A stretch of DNA of 64,000 bases from Stenotrophomonas maltophilia. GTDB lineage: Bacteria > Pseudomonadota > Gammaproteobacteria > Xanthomonadales > Xanthomonadaceae. The stretch covers positions 1-64,000 of the forward strand of contig NZ_QFHO01000022.1 of NCBI RefSeq assembly GCF_004920835.1, read 5' to 3'. This document shows, in pieces, positions 22,104 to 32,196 of this stretch. The position numbers and the translations under genes were made by a program. How positions within the stretch are numbered: position 1 is the first letter of the stretch; the number at the start of each line of letters is the position of its first letter. The notes beneath the pieces are model-generated. The model saw nothing but the letters and a program-made list of their open reading frames with translations, was not told where the DNA came from and made no database searches.

Positions 22104-22154
22104 ATGTCATGGATCGGCCCCTTCCACGCCCTGCCATCACTCTTCCCATCATGA
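22104..22154 (+). CDS. Putative 16-codon leader peptide coupled to the TonB receptor
   Basis: ATG at 22104 lies 10 nt after GGAG (22090-22093) and encodes MSWIGPFHALPSLFPS before a TGA at 22152-22154. This TGA overlaps the receptor's ATG as ATGA. The receptor's own start has no Shine-Dalgarno, so translation could be coupled through this short frame. An alternative is that the receptor itself starts at the in-frame ATG at 22109. There is no evidence beyond sequence layout. Confidence 0.4.
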   Translation: MSWIGPFHALPSLFPS

Positions 22155-24277
22155 AGCCCTCGCCCCTCGCTACCGGCATCACCTTCGCCCTGGCCCTGGC
22201 CAGCCTGCCCGCCTTCGCGGCCTCCACCGATGACGACAGAACCTCGGTCAAGGACCTGGATACGGTCACCGTCAGTGCTCAGCTCGACCAGGCCCGCAAC
22301 GCCCTGTCACCGGACATCGGCAGCAGCCAGTACCAGATCACCGCCGAGGACATCCAGAAGCAGCCGCTGGGCGCTTCCGCCCCGCTCAGCCAAGTGCTGC
22401 TGCAGGCCCCGGGCGTGGTCCAGGACTCCTACGGCGGCGTGCACGTGCGCGGCGACCACGCCAACCTGCAGTACCGCATCAACGGCGTACTGCTGCCCGA
22501 ATCGATCTCCGGCTTCGGCCAGACCCTGGATGCGCGCACCATCAAGAGCATCCGCCTGATGGACGGCGCGCTGCCGGCGCAGTTTGGTGAGCGTACTGCT
22601 GCGGTGGTCGACATCACTACCCGCAGTGGCGCCGAGCTGGGCAACGGCGGCAGCGCCGGGCTGACCGCGGGCTCATTCGGCAAGGTCAATCCGAATGCCT
22701 CCTGGTGGGGCTCACAGGGGCGCTGGAGCTGGTTCCTGACCGGCAACTACGACCAGAACGAGGTCGGCCTGGAGAACCCGACCAACTCACGCAGGCCGCT
22801 CCACGACGACACCCACCAGGGCAAGGCGTTCGCCGACCTCACTTATCTGGTCAACGAGAACACCCGCCTGAGCGTGTTCGCCGGCTTCGCCAACAACCGT
22901 TTCCAGATTCCGGTCAACCCCGGCCAGACGCCACAGTTCGGCTACCTGGACACCACCACCTTCGACTCCAGCCAGCTGGATGAGACCCAGCGCGAGACCA
23001 CCCGCTTCGGCATGCTGGTGCTGCAAGGCACGTTGGGCAGCACCGCCTACCAGCTGTCCGCCGGCCAGCGCTACAGCGATGTCGGCTTCAATCCCGACGT
23101 GGCCGGCGACCTGGTGTTCAGTGGCGTCGCCTCGCAGGTCCAGCGCAGCAACCGCGCCAACACCCTGCAGGCCGATTTCTCGACGCCACTGGGCGACAAC
23201 CACACCCTGCGCTACGGCCTGTACGGCAACTACGAGAACGCGCGGGCCAGCAACGACAGCTGGGTGTTCCCGGTCGGCGCCGACGGCCAGCAGTCCAGCA
23301 CCACGCCACGGCTGATTCCCGATCGCAGCGCGTTCCACGCCAGTACGCTGGCGCTGTACGTGCAGGACGAATGGAAGATCGGCGACGACTGGACCGTGAA
23401 CTACGGGCTGCGTGGCGACCACTACAAGGCCTTTGGCCACACCGAGGGCCAGCTCAGCCCACGCGTGGGTGTGGTCTGGAATGCCAGCAGCAGCACCACC
23501 GTGCACGCCGGCTACTCGCGCTACTTCACGCCACCGGCCAGTGAACTGATCGCCAGCAGCGACATCGCCCTGTACGACGGCACCAGCAACCAGCAGTCCA
23601 GCGCAGGCAACAGCACGCCACTGGCCGAACGCAGCGACTACTACGACATCGGCGTCTCCCAGCAGCTGGGCGAGCACCTGACCCTGGGCCTGGACGCGTA
23701 CGACCGCCGTGTTGCGCGGCTGCAGGATGAAGGCCAGTTCGGCGCCGCGTACATCTATTCGACGTTCAACTACCGCCGCGGCCACATCCGTGGCCTGGAG
23801 TTCAGTGCCGACTACAGCAACGGCCCGTTCAGCGCCTACGTCAATGCCGCCCTGAGCAAGGCGATCGGCACCGACGTCATCACCGGCCAGTACAACCTCG
23901 ATCCCGAGGCGCTGGCCTACGTGGCCAACCACTGGATCCACCTGGACCACGACCAGAAGCTGACGTCGTCAGGCGGCTTCAGCTACGCCTTCGCCGGCCA
24001 CAACCGGATCGGTGCCAACTACGTGTTCGGCAGCGGGTTGCGTTCGGATGTCGAGGGCGTCCCCAACGGTGGAGAGCTGCCGTCATACCTGCAGGTGAAC
24101 CTCAGTGCAGGACATGACTTCAATGCCGACAGCGGCCATCCACTGCACGTGCAGCTGGCGGTGATCAACGCACTGGACCGCAGCTACCAGCTGCGCGATG
24201 GCGGTGGCGTGGGCGTCTTCGCACCACAGTGGGGGCCGCGCCGCGGCGCCTACCTGAGCCTGCAGCAGGACTTCTGA
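22151..24277 (+). CDS. TonB-dependent outer-membrane receptor
   Basis: A 708-aa receptor. The signal peptide ends ASLPAFA (about residue 23). A short linker is followed by the plug domain (about 35-160: TVTVSAQLD, APGVVQDSYGGVHVRGDHANLQYRINGVLLPE, GERTAAVVDITTRSGAE, given here as separate short pieces). A beta-barrel of about 22 strands ends in the typical terminal Phe. The substrate is not evident; no siderophore or vitamin genes lie nearby, and no N-terminal secretin/TonB signalling domain is present. I favour the ATG at 22151 because it gives a compact signal peptide (MKPSPLATG). Confidence 0.88.
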   Translation: MKPSPLATGITFALALASLPAFAASTDDDRTSVKDLDTVTVSAQLDQARNALSPDIGSSQYQITAEDIQKQPLGASAPLSQVLLQAPGVVQDSYGGVHVRGDHANLQYRINGVLLPESISGFGQTLDARTIKSIRLMDGALPAQFGERTAAVVDITTRSGAELGNGGSAGLTAGSFGKVNPNASWWGSQGRWSWFLTGNYDQNEVGLENPTNSRRPLHDDTHQGKAFADLTYLVNENTRLSVFAGFANNRFQIPVNPGQTPQFGYLDTTTFDSSQLDETQRETTRFGMLVLQGTLGSTAYQLSAGQRYSDVGFNPDVAGDLVFSGVASQVQRSNRANTLQADFSTPLGDNHTLRYGLYGNYENARASNDSWVFPVGADGQQSSTTPRLIPDRSAFHASTLALYVQDEWKIGDDWTVNYGLRGDHYKAFGHTEGQLSPRVGVVWNASSSTTVHAGYSRYFTPPASELIASSDIALYDGTSNQQSSAGNSTPLAERSDYYDIGVSQQLGEHLTLGLDAYDRRVARLQDEGQFGAAYIYSTFNYRRGHIRGLEFSADYSNGPFSAYVNAALSKAIGTDVITGQYNLDPEALAYVANHWIHLDHDQKLTSSGGFSYAFAGHNRIGANYVFGSGLRSDVEGVPNGGELPSYLQVNLSAGHDFNADSGHPLHVQLAVINALDRSYQLRDGGGVGVFAPQWGPRRGAYLSLQQDF

Positions 24278-24278
24278 G

Positions 24279-24334
24279 GTAGTGCCGGCCGCTGGCCGGC
24301 ATTCCCACGGTGTGCCGGCCAGCGGCCGGCACTA
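24279..24334. repeat. SMAG palindrome pair between the receptor and dsbB
   Basis: GTAG copy at 24279-24301, one base after the receptor stop codon. The inverted copy at 24313-24334 ends in CACTAA instead of CACTAC. It lies between convergent genes. Confidence 0.9.
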
Positions 24335-24342
24335 ACCTGCTT

Positions 24343-24855
24343 TCAGCGCTTGACCTTGCGCAGCGACACCACCAGTGCCCACAGCGCCAGCAGCACGAAC
24401 CACACGCCCGACCACATCGGCATGGTCAGGCCCAGGAAGGTCCAGTCGATGTTGCCGCAGTTGCCGGTACCGGTCAGCACCGTGCGGAACACTTCCAGCG
24501 GCCCCATGGTCTCGCTCAGAAAGCTCAGCGGCGGGCCACAGGTGGCGCCCATTTCCGGCGGCAGCATCTGCACGTAGACGTGGCGGGCAGCGATGCCGAC
24601 GCCCACCGCCGCGGCAATGAAAGCCAGCACGCCATAGGTCGCGCGGCCAGCGCGGTTGGACGGCCCGGGCCCGTGCAGTGCACCGATCAGGAACAGCAGG
24701 CCGAGTGCGGCGAACGCCAGGCGTTGGAAGATGCACAGCGGACACGGCTCCAGCCCCATCTTCAGCTGCAGGAAGATCGCGTAGCCAAGCAGGCCCGCAC
24801 AGATCAGGAAGCCCAGGAAGAACTGGGCGCGGAAGGGCCAGCGCAATGGATTCAT
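24343..24855 (-). CDS. dsbB: Disulfide bond formation protein B
   Basis: Inner-membrane quinone reductase that re-oxidises DsbA. The 170-aa protein has four membrane helices, the first-loop redox motif CPLC (Cys38 and Cys41) and the second periplasmic pair (Cys106 in GATCGPP, Cys133 in GNCGN). An arginine follows the CPLC motif (IFQR), the usual quinone contact. I chose the ATG at 24855; an in-frame TTG two codons upstream is less likely. It is a stand-alone gene next to a SMAG pair. Confidence 0.94.
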   Translation of the reverse strand: MNPLRWPFRAQFFLGFLICAGLLGYAIFLQLKMGLEPCPLCIFQRLAFAALGLLFLIGALHGPGPSNRAGRATYGVLAFIAAAVGVGIAARHVYVQMLPPEMGATCGPPLSFLSETMGPLEVFRTVLTGTGNCGNIDWTFLGLTMPMWSGVWFVLLALWALVVSLRKVKR

Positions 24856-24946
24856 CGTCAACGCTCAAACGGATCAGGCGCCAAGCGTAACCGAGAGTGC
24901 GCGCCATTCGAACCGCTGCAGGTGACGCCTGTCGGAACGGTATGGG

Positions 24947-25056
24947 TCAGACGCTCTTTGCGAACGCAAAGGGCCCGGACCCGCTGTGCTACGGGCATGG
25001 GGTCAGAGCCCTTTCCTGCGGAAAGGGATCCGCCCCCTGGAAGAGATCCGACCCCT
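24947..25056. repeat. GGGGTCAGA-type repeat cluster
   Basis: Contains GGGTCAGACGC followed by CTTTGCGAACGCAAAG and CGGACCC. Then comes GGGGTCAGAGCCC with CTTTCC...GGAAAGGGATC, and a final GATCCGACCCC. Each unit is a hairpin flanked by GGGTC/GACCC words. Related to the repeat at 7658-7749. Confidence 0.6.
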
Positions 25057-25065
25057 GGAAACGCA

Positions 25066-25089
25066 AAAGCCCGGCAGAGGCCGGGCTTT
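25066..25089 (-). terminator. Intrinsic terminator of the alpha operon (after rplQ)
   Basis: 10-bp stem AAAGCCCGGC/GCCGGGCTTT with a 4-nt loop, followed on the minus strand by TTTTGCGTTT. This is the end of the ribosomal supercluster. Confidence 0.85.
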
Positions 25090-25115
25090 CGCTGTGTCGC
25101 GTTGGAGCGGTCCGA

Positions 25116-25499
25116 TTACTCGGCCACTGCCTCGGCCACGACCGGACGGTCAACCAGCTCGACGTAGGCCATCGGCGCGTTGTCGCCGGCGCGGAAGCCG
25201 CACTTCAGCAGGCGCAGGTAGCCGCCCGGACGGTTCGCGTAGCGCGGGCCCAGGATGGTGAACAGGTTGCCCACGGCTTCGTTGTCGCGCAGACGGGCGA
25301 AGGCCAGACGGCGGTTGGCGACGGAGTCGACCTTGGCCAGGGTGATCAGCGGCTCGGCAACGCGGCGCAGTTCCTTGGCCTTCGGCAGGGTGGTCTTGAT
25401 CAGCTCGTGCTTGAACAGCGAGGCGGCCATGTTCTTGAACATCGCTTCGCGGTGGGCGCTGGTACGGCTGAACTTACGGCCAGACTTCTGGTGACGCAT
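25116..25499 (-). CDS. rplQ: 50S ribosomal protein L17
   Basis: The 127-aa protein begins [20 protein letters not shown], the standard L17 N-terminus, and contains [20 protein letters not shown]17 sits near the polypeptide exit tunnel. It is the last gene of the alpha operon, 197 bp after rpoA. That gap contains a strong hairpin (25647-25674) without a U-run, which may moderate read-through. Confidence 0.98.
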   Translation of the reverse strand: MRHQKSGRKFSRTSAHREAMFKNMAASLFKHELIKTTLPKAKELRRVAEPLITLAKVDSVANRRLAFARLRDNEAVGNLFTILGPRYANRPGGYLRLLKCGFRAGDNAPMAYVELVDRPVVAEAVAE

Positions 25500-25646
25500 G
25501 GTGATATTCCTTGGTTAATGATGTGGCTGTGCGGATCGTTGTCGCCTTCATGGCGTTGCTGCGCGGACTGCGGTTGGTCCTGGCCATCCATCCTGGACGA
25601 CCTGCCCGCGAACCTTCGTTCGTCGTGGCGGTGTTGCCTGGGTGCA

Positions 25647-25674
25647 ATGGCCCCGCCGTTGCCGACGGGGCCAT
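25647..25674 (-). other. Hairpin between rpoA and rplQ
   Basis: ATGGCCCCG/CGGGGCCAT stem with a 10-nt loop in the 197-bp gap. It lacks a U-run, so is more likely a processing or attenuation structure than a full terminator. Confidence 0.5.
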
Positions 25675-25696
25675 GCGGTCTTGCAGAAAGGCGTTA

Positions 25697-26695
25697 TCAG
25701 CCCAGCATGCCGTGGCTGGCGACGCCGGCCGGCGGCCAGTTCTCCAGCTTCATGCCGAGTGACAGGCCACGCTGGGCCAGCACTTCCTTGATTTCGGTGA
25801 GCGACTTCTTGCCCAGGTTCGGGGTCTTCAGCAGCTCCACTTCGGTCTTCTGGATCAGATCGCCGATGTAGTAGATGCTTTCGGCCTTCAGGCAGTTGGC
25901 CGAACGCACGGTCAGCTCCAGATCGTCGATCGGGCGCAGCAGCACCGGATCCACGCCGTTGTTGGCCGGCTTCGCCGCACCGCGGTCGCGGTGGGTGAAG
26001 TCACCGAACACCGACAGCTGGTCGCTGAGGATGTCGGCGGCGGTGCGCACGGCTTCCTCGGCATCGATGGTGCCGTTGGTCTCGATATCGATGACCAGCT
26101 TGTCCAGGTCGGTACGCTGCTCGACGCGGGCCGCTTCCACGGCATAGGCGACGCGGCGAACCGGCGAGAACGAGGCATCCAGGACCAGACGGCCGATGGC
26201 ACGGGTTTCTTCGTCCGGACGACGACGCGCGGCAGCCGGCTGGTAGCCGAAACCACGTTCGATCTTCAGACGCATGTTGACTGCCGTGTCCTTGGTCAGG
26301 TGGCAGATGACATGGTCGCCGTTCAGGATCTCCACATTGTGGTCGACCTTGATATCGGCAGCGGTGACAACGCCCGGGCCCTGCTTGGACAGGGACAGGG
26401 TGGCGCTGTCGCCGGAGTGCATACGGATGGCCACGTCCTTCAGGTTCAGCAGGACTTCGAGCACGTCCTCCTGCAGACCCTCGACCGTGGTGTACTCATG
26501 CAACACGCCGTCGATTTCGACTTCCGTGATGGCGAAGCCCGGGATGGACGACAGCAGCACGCGACGCAGGGCATTACCCAGCGTATGCCCGTAACCCCGC
26601 TCCAAAGGTTCGATAACGACCTTTGCACGGGTGTCGGTAAGGCGTTCGATCTGCGGACCGCGAGGACGCAGAACCTGGTTGGCGGTAACCGTCAT
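25697..26695 (-). CDS. rpoA: RNA polymerase alpha subunit
   Basis: The 332-aa protein has the N-terminal assembly domain ([31 protein letters not shown]) and the C-terminal domain that binds UP elements and activators ([30 protein letters not shown]). The C-terminal domain contains the arginine/lysine helix region used for A-tract recognition. It lies 55 bp after rpsD, as in the E. coli alpha operon. Confidence 0.98.
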   Translation of the reverse strand: MTVTANQVLRPRGPQIERLTDTRAKVVIEPLERGYGHTLGNALRRVLLSSIPGFAITEVEIDGVLHEYTTVEGLQEDVLEVLLNLKDVAIRMHSGDSATLSLSKQGPGVVTAADIKVDHNVEILNGDHVICHLTKDTAVNMRLKIERGFGYQPAAARRRPDEETRAIGRLVLDASFSPVRRVAYAVEAARVEQRTDLDKLVIDIETNGTIDAEEAVRTAADILSDQLSVFGDFTHRDRGAAKPANNGVDPVLLRPIDDLELTVRSANCLKAESIYYIGDLIQKTEVELLKTPNLGKKSLTEIKEVLAQRGLSLGMKLENWPPAGVASHGMLG

Positions 26696-26750
26696 GTTGC
26701 GGGTTCTCCTAGTGAACCCCCGGCCGTCGCCGGGGGCTCTCCAATGTGAA

Positions 26751-27380
26751 TTACTTCGAATACAGCTCGACGATCAGCGCTTCGTTGATGTCCGCAGGCA
26801 GATCCGAACGATCCGGAACAGCCTTGAAGATGCCGGTGAACTTACCGGAATCCACTTCAACCCACGACGGGCTCAGGTCATGCTGGGCGGCGACGGTCAG
26901 GGCTTCCTGGACGCGCAGCTGCTTGGCAGCCTTTTCAGACAGGGCGATGGCGTCGCCAGCCTTGACCTGGTACGAAGCCAGGTTGACCGACTTGCCATTC
27001 ACGGTGACGCCGCGGTGCGACACCAGCTGACGGGCAGCCGGACGGGTCACGGCGAAGCCCATGCGGTAGACGACATTGTCCAGGCGGGTTTCCAGCAGCT
27101 GCAGGAGGTTCTCGCCGGTGTTGCCCTTCTTGGTCGAGGCCTTCTTGTAGTAGTTGCGGAACTGACGCTCCAGCAGGCCGTAGATACGCTTGACCTTCTG
27201 CTTTTCACGCAGCTGGGTGGCGTAGTCGGACAGCTTGCCCTTGCGGGCAGTGGCGCCGTGCTGGCCGGGCTTCTGCTCCAGCTTGCACTTGGAGTCCAGC
27301 GCACGCGCCGGGCTCTTCAGGGACAGGTCGGCGCCTTCGCGACGGGCGAGCTTACAGGTAGGACCGATATAACGAGCCAT
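26751..27380 (-). CDS. rpsD: 30S ribosomal protein S4
   Basis: The 209-aa S4 starts [19 protein letters not shown] and carries the S4 RNA-binding fold ([20 protein letters not shown]). It nucleates 30S assembly. In E. coli S4 also represses the alpha operon by binding the rpsM leader. The long structured leader before rpsM here could play the same role, but I cannot show that from sequence alone. Confidence 0.98.
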   Translation of the reverse strand: MARYIGPTCKLARREGADLSLKSPARALDSKCKLEQKPGQHGATARKGKLSDYATQLREKQKVKRIYGLLERQFRNYYKKASTKKGNTGENLLQLLETRLDNVVYRMGFAVTRPAARQLVSHRGVTVNGKSVNLASYQVKAGDAIALSEKAAKQLRVQEALTVAAQHDLSPSWVEVDSGKFTGIFKAVPDRSDLPADINEALIVELYSK

Positions 27381-27395
27381 TTCTTATCGCTCCCT

Positions 27396-27785
27396 TTAGA
27401 CGCGACGCTTCTTCGGCGGACGGCACCCGTTGTGCGGGATGGGCGTCACGTCGATGATGTTGGTGATCTTGTAGCCGACGTTGTTCAACGAACGCACGGC
27501 CGACTCACGGCCCGGACCCGGACCCTTGATGCGGACTTCCAGCGACTTCACGCCGTAGTCCAGCGCAGCACGACCGGCCTTTTCGGCAGCCACCTGGGCA
27601 GCGAACGGGGTCGACTTGCGCGAACCGCGGAAGCCAGCGCCACCGGAGGTCGCCCACGACAGAGCATTGCCCTGGCGGTCGGTGATGGTCACGATGGTGT
27701 TGTTGAACGAAGCGTGGACGTGGGCGACGCCGTCGGTGACGACGCGCTTGATCTTCTTCTTGGTTTTAGCAGCGGGCTTAGCCAT
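27396..27785 (-). CDS. rpsK: 30S ribosomal protein S11
   Basis: 129 aa; contains the S11 signature [19 protein letters not shown] and the C-terminal [18 protein letters not shown]. It forms part of the 30S platform near the mRNA exit. It lies between rpsM (11 bp) and rpsD (15 bp). Confidence 0.98.
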   Translation of the reverse strand: MAKPAAKTKKKIKRVVTDGVAHVHASFNNTIVTITDRQGNALSWATSGGAGFRGSRKSTPFAAQVAAEKAGRAALDYGVKSLEVRIKGPGPGRESAVRSLNNVGYKITNIIDVTPIPHNGCRPPKKRRV

Positions 27786-27796
27786 TTATAGGTCCC

Positions 27797-28153
27797 TTAC
27801 TTCCTGATCGCCTTGCGCGGGCCCTTGCGGGTGCGGGCGTTGGTACGGGTGCGCTGGCCACGCAGCGGCAGGCCGCGACGGTGACGCAGGCCGCGGTAGC
27901 AGCCCAGGTCCATCAGGCGCTTGATCGCGATGCCGATTTCACGGCGCAGATCGCCTTCCACGATGTACTTGCCGACTTCGGCGCGCAGGCGCTCGATTTC
28001 CGGCTCCGACAGATCGCGGATCTTGGTGGTCGAAGCAACGCCTGCGACTTCGCAGACCTTCTTCGAACGGGTACGGCCGATGCCGTAAATGCTTTGCAAC
28101 CCGACCCAGACGTGCTTCTGGGCTGGCAGGTTGACGCCTGCAATACGCGCCAT
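27797..28153 (-). CDS. rpsM: 30S ribosomal protein S13
   Basis: 118 aa beginning [20 protein letters not shown], with the basic C-terminal tail [20 protein letters not shown] that reaches the P-site tRNA. First gene of the alpha operon. GGAG lies about 9 nt before the ATG. It has its own promoter at the end of secY and a leader of about 330 nt. Confidence 0.98.
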   Translation of the reverse strand: MARIAGVNLPAQKHVWVGLQSIYGIGRTRSKKVCEVAGVASTTKIRDLSEPEIERLRAEVGKYIVEGDLRREIGIAIKRLMDLGCYRGLRHRRGLPLRGQRTRTNARTRKGPRKAIRK

Positions 28154-28500
28154 GACGCGGTTCTCCAGCTGAGTGATGGCCGACAGCGCGCCTCGGGCAC
28201 GCCAATCCGGCAGGATGGATCAAAAAAGTGAACTAGCGATACTAACAAGGTTCCGGTTTACATGGAAGCCCGTGAAACCATTGGTTTCATGAACCCGGCC
28301 TGGGGAGTGTGCCCAGGCTCCGGCGCCGGATGGGGTTGATCCTGGGGTTTCCCCCGGGGTCGCCCGCGCTACTCCAGCGCGGGACCACCTCATCACACCC
28401 CCACCCGGAACCGCTGCGGGGGCCGCCCTTCGTTTGTGTGGCCGGAGTCCGCGAAGCGGAGGGACCATCACGTCAGGAAGACGAAAGTATAACAGGCCAA
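28154..28500 (-). other. rpsM leader region (no rpmJ)
   Basis: 347-bp gap between secY and rpsM. I searched both strands for rpmJ (L36), usually found here, and saw none. The transcribed leader contains several hairpins, including the perfect CCCGCGCT/AGCGCGGG (near 28360-28380), GAAACCATTGGTTTC, and TCCGC-TTC-GCGGA near the 5' end. This may be a regulatory leader of the alpha operon. Confidence 0.55.
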
Positions 28501-28514
28501 TCAGCCGCGGGCAA
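28486..28514 (-). promoter_or_regulatory. Promoter of the alpha operon (rpsM)
   Basis: TTGCCC (28509-28514), a 17-bp spacer and TATACT (28486-28491), with TGT directly upstream of the -10. The -35 lies inside the last codons of secY. Transcription would start about 330 nt before rpsM. Confidence 0.75.
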
Positions 28515-29868
28515 AACCGCCGCGGTTGCCGCCCTTCAGGTTGGCCTTCTTCAACAGGCTCTCGTACTGGTGCGACATCAGGTGCGCCTGCACCTGGGCA
28601 ATGAAGTCCATCACCACCACCACCACGATCAGCAGCGACGTGCCGCCGAAGTAGAACGAGGCGTTCAGCTGCGTGCGCATCAGTTCCGGCAGCAGGCAGA
28701 CGATCACCAGGTAAGCCGAGCCGGCCGCGGTCAGGCGGGTCAGCACGCCATCGATGTAATCAGCAGTGGCCTTGCCCGGACGGATGCCCGGAATCAGCGC
28801 ACCCGACTTCTTCAGGTTGTCGGCGGTTTCCTGCGAGTTGAACACCAGCGCGGTGTAGAAGAACGCGAAACCGGTGATCAGAGCGGCGAACACGATCATG
28901 TGCAGCGGCTCGCCCGGACCGAGGGCGTTGGCCACCTTCTGCAGGATCTGGCCGGTGCTGCTCTGGTTCGCAGCCTGGCCGGACCACATCGCCAGGGTGG
29001 CCGGGAAGGCCAGCAGGCTCGAGGCGAAGATCGCCGGGATGACGCCGGCCATGTTGAGCTTCAGCGGCAGGAACGAGGTCTGGTTCATGTACGCGTTGCG
29101 ACCGCCCTGGCGGCGCGCGTAGTTCACCGTGATCCGGCGCTGGCCACGCTCGACGAACACCACGAAGAAGGTGAAGGCGAGCACGACGATGGCGATCAGC
29201 AGCAGCTGGATGAACTGGATGTTGCCGTCGCGGTAGGCGTCGAAGGTGTGGATGACCGCACCCGGCAGGCCCGCCACGATACCGGCGAAGATGATCAGCG
29301 ACACGCCGTTGCCGATGCCGCGCTCGGTGACCTGCTCACCGACCCACATCAGGAACATGGTGCCGGCGGTCAGCGCGACCACGGCGGTGAGCACGAAGCC
29401 CATGCCTGGTGCGTACACGACCGGAGCGCCCGACGGCGAGACCTGGCCCTGCAGGGCCAGCGCGATCGAACCGCCCTGCACCACTGCCAGCAGCACGGCG
29501 CCGATGCGCGAATACTGGGTGATCTTGCGGCGACCGGACTCACCTTCCTTCTGCATCGCCTTCAGGGCGGGGAAGATGTGCACGGCCAACTGCATCACGA
29601 TCGATGCCGAGATGTACGGCATCACGTTCAGCGCGAAGATGCTGAAACGGTGCAGGGCGCCGCCCGAGAACATGTTGAACATGTCCACGATGCCGCCGCC
29701 CTGCTGTTGCATCATGGCAAGCATGGCATCGGGATTGACGCCCGGCACCGGCACATAGCAGCCGATGCGATAGACGATCAAAGCCCCGACGACGAACAGC
29801 AAACGTTGGCGAAGTTCAGTGAACTTGCCCATTCCGCCCGCGAGGTTACCGATGCCAGCTTGCGCCAT
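28501..29868 (-). CDS. secY: Preprotein translocase subunit SecY
   Basis: The 455-aa channel-forming subunit of the Sec translocon has ten membrane helices. Family motifs: [14 protein letters not shown] in the first periplasmic loop, [21 protein letters not shown] (in two parts), GMWVGEQ-like [15 protein letters not shown], and the C-terminal basic tail [17 protein letters not shown]. It works with SecE (encoded at 56616-57029) and SecG. Last gene of the spc operon, 7 bp after rplO. Confidence 0.97.
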   Translation of the reverse strand: MAQAGIGNLAGGMGKFTELRQRLLFVVGALIVYRIGCYVPVPGVNPDAMLAMMQQQGGGIVDMFNMFSGGALHRFSIFALNVMPYISASIVMQLAVHIFPALKAMQKEGESGRRKITQYSRIGAVLLAVVQGGSIALALQGQVSPSGAPVVYAPGMGFVLTAVVALTAGTMFLMWVGEQVTERGIGNGVSLIIFAGIVAGLPGAVIHTFDAYRDGNIQFIQLLLIAIVVLAFTFFVVFVERGQRRITVNYARRQGGRNAYMNQTSFLPLKLNMAGVIPAIFASSLLAFPATLAMWSGQAANQSSTGQILQKVANALGPGEPLHMIVFAALITGFAFFYTALVFNSQETADNLKKSGALIPGIRPGKATADYIDGVLTRLTAAGSAYLVIVCLLPELMRTQLNASFYFGGTSLLIVVVVVMDFIAQVQAHLMSHQYESLLKKANLKGGNRGGFARG

Positions 29869-29875
29869 GATTTTC

Positions 29876-30319
29876 TTACTCCGTTACGCTGCCGCCGGCA
29901 GCTTCGATCGCGGCCTTGGCACCAGCCGTGGCAGCGATACCCTTCAGGGTGAACGCCTTGGTCACTTCGCCCTTGACGACGACCTTGGCCTTCTTTGCAG
30001 TGCTCGGGACCAGCTTGGCAGCACGCAGGGCGGCGAAGTCGATCTCACCGGCCGGCAGCTTGTCCAGCGCGTACAGCAGCACTTCAGCGGTGTCCTTGGC
30101 GATCGGCGAACGGAAGCCGATCTTCGGCAGACGACGCTGCATGGGGGTCTGGCCGCCTTCGAAGCCAGCCTTGATCTTGCCGCCACCCTTACGGGCGAAC
30201 GAACCCTTGTGGCCGCGGCCGGCAGTCTTGCCCAGGCCCGAGCCGATACCGCGACCGACGCGGGTGCGCTCGGTGCGGGCGCCCGGTGCCGGGCTCAGTT
30301 CATTGAGACGCAGAGTCAT
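29876..30319 (-). CDS. rplO: 50S ribosomal protein L15
   Basis: 147 aa with the glycine-rich N-terminus [20 protein letters not shown] and [18 protein letters not shown], characteristic of L15. A late-assembling 50S protein. It lies 6 bp from rpmD and 7 bp from secY. Confidence 0.98.
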   Translation of the reverse strand: MTLRLNELSPAPGARTERTRVGRGIGSGLGKTAGRGHKGSFARKGGGKIKAGFEGGQTPMQRRLPKIGFRSPIAKDTAEVLLYALDKLPAGEIDFAALRAAKLVPSTAKKAKVVVKGEVTKAFTLKGIAATAGAKAAIEAAGGSVTE

Positions 30320-30325
30320 GATCGA

Positions 30326-30517
30326 TTACTCCTCAACCTTGACGAGGTAGTGAACGGTGTTGATCAGGCCGCGAACCTGCGGGCTGTCCTTCAGTTCACG
30401 CACATCGTTCAGCTTGTTCAGGCCCAGAGCACGCACCGACAGGCGGTGACGCGACTGAGCACCACGCAGGCCACGCACCAGGCGCACCTTCACAGTCTTG
30501 TTGGACTCATTAGCCAT
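30326..30517 (-). CDS. rpmD: 50S ribosomal protein L30
   Basis: 63-aa L30: [20 protein letters not shown] and [20 protein letters not shown]. The start codon overlaps the end of rpsE by 8 nt, suggesting translational coupling. Confidence 0.97.
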
Positions 30518-31052
30518 GGTTGAGTTCCTCCACCTTCTTGCCGCGCTTGGCCGCGATGCGAGCCGGCGACTGCGCAGCAGACAGGCCCTTCACGGTGGCA
30601 CGCACCAGGTTGATCGGGTTGCGCGAACCGGTGGCCTTGGCCAGCACGTTCTTCACGCCAACCGCTTCCAGCACGGCGCGCATGGCACCGCCGGCGATGA
30701 CGCCGGTACCTTCGGAAGCCGGCTGCATGAACACGCGGGCTGCGCCGTGACCATCCTTGATGGTGTGCCACAGGGTGCCGTTGTTCAGGTCAACGCTGAC
30801 CAGGTTCTTGCGAGCCTGCTCCATCGACTTCTGGATGGCGACCGGCACTTCGCGGGCCTTGCCATAACCGAAACCGACCTTGCCTTCGCCGTCGCCGACA
30901 ACAGTCAGGGCGGTGAAGGTGAACTGGCGGCCACCCTTGACGGTCTTGCTGACGCGGTTGACCGCGACCAGCTTTTCGATCATGCCGTCGTCGACTTTCT
31001 CTTCGCGGTTACGGTCGCGATCGCGACCCCGCTGCTGACGTTCTTCTGCCAT
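30510..31052 (-). CDS. rpsE: 30S ribosomal protein S5
   Basis: 180 aa with the double-stranded-RNA-binding fold typical of S5 ([40 protein letters not shown]) and [19 protein letters not shown]. Its N-terminus has an unusual Arg/Glu-rich stretch ([16 protein letters not shown]). Involved in decoding accuracy. It is preceded by a 161-bp gap after rplR that contains two hairpins (CCAGCCT/AGGCTGG and GCCGCT/AGCGGC). Confidence 0.98.
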
Positions 31053-31213
31053 CTTGATTCCTTGGTTGTTTGGGTATGTACGGCTCGAGGCCGCTTATGG
31101 TTGTGGAGTGGCGCGTTGTACCGGTGGGCCGCTGCAGAAGAGCGGCGCCGTCCAGCCTCATTCAGGCTGGCGAGCAGGCGGGCAGGAGACCAGAGGCCCC
31201 CTGCCCTTGTCCC

Positions 31214-31567
31214 TTAGAACTGCAGGCCGGCTTCGCGGGCGGCTTCTGCCAGGGCCTTGATGCGGCCGTGGTAGCGGTAGCCCGAACGATCGAAGGCAAC
31301 CTTCTCGACGCCGGCGGCCTTGGCGCGCTCGGCAACGATACGGCCAACCTTGGCAGCAGCATCAGCGTTCTTGCCGTTCTTCAGGCCGTCCTTGATGTCG
31401 GCCTGGGTGGTGTTGGCAGCAGCCAGCACCTTGGAGCCGTCGGCGGTGAAGACCTGGGCGTACAGGTGCTGACCGGTGCGCAGCACCGACAGGCGGGCGA
31501 CACCGAGCTCACGGATGTGGGCGCGGGTCGACTTGGCGCGACGCAGGCGGGCGATGTTCTTGTTCAT
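31214..31567 (-). CDS. rplR: 50S ribosomal protein L18
   Basis: 117 aa starting [20 protein letters not shown] at 31567. An upstream in-frame extension into the rplF-rplR gap is not part of the family. It contains [20 protein letters not shown], the L18 signature. L18 binds 5S rRNA. Confidence 0.98.
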   Translation of the reverse strand: MNKNIARLRRAKSTRAHIRELGVARLSVLRTGQHLYAQVFTADGSKVLAAANTTQADIKDGLKNGKNADAAAKVGRIVAERAKAAGVEKVAFDRSGYRYHGRIKALAEAAREAGLQF

Positions 31568-31653
31568 TTTGATTATTCCTTGAAAGCTGAAGGATGGGCT
31601 TTTCCCTGAGGAGTCCGCACAGGGATGTGCGGGCTCTTGCAAGGGACTCGCAC

Positions 31654-32178
31654 TTACGCCTTCTTGGCTTCCTTACGGATGATGACTTCGTCGGAGTACT
31701 TCACGCCCTTGCCCTTGTACGGTTCCGGCTTGCGGAACGCACGGATCTTGGCGGCAACTTCACCGACGACCTGCTTGTCAGCGCCCTGCACCAGGATTTC
31801 GGTCTGGGTCGGGGTGGTGATGGTGATGCCTTCCGGCGCCACGAACACGATCGGGTGCGAGAAGCCCAGCGACAGGCTGAGGTCCTTGCCCTGCATGGCG
31901 GCACGGTAACCCACGCCGACCAGCTCCAGCTTGCGCTCGAAGCCTTCGGAAACACCCTTGACCATGTTGGACAGGATGGCGCGGACGGTACCGGTCAGCG
32001 GGATCAGATCGACGCTTTCGGTGCTCAGGGTGGCAACGCCGTTCTCGACGTTGATGGCAATACCAGCCGGCTTGGCCAGCGACAGGGTGCCCTTCGGGCC
32101 CTTGGCGGTGACGTTGTCGTTCTGGACGTTCAGTTCAACCTTACCCAGGTCGATCGGCTTCTTGGCTACGCGGGACAT
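31654..32178 (-). CDS. rplF: 50S ribosomal protein L6
   Basis: 174 aa; begins [11 protein letters not shown] and contains the two L6 repeats with [20 protein letters not shown] and the C-terminal [20 protein letters not shown]. It lies near the factor-binding site of the 50S subunit. 18 bp after rpsH. Confidence 0.98.
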   Translation of the reverse strand: MSRVAKKPIDLGKVELNVQNDNVTAKGPKGTLSLAKPAGIAINVENGVATLSTESVDLIPLTGTVRAILSNMVKGVSEGFERKLELVGVGYRAAMQGKDLSLSLGFSHPIVFVAPEGITITTPTQTEILVQGADKQVVGEVAAKIRAFRKPEPYKGKGVKYSDEVIIRKEAKKA

Positions 32179-32196
32179 AGTTCTACTCCTTTCGCC

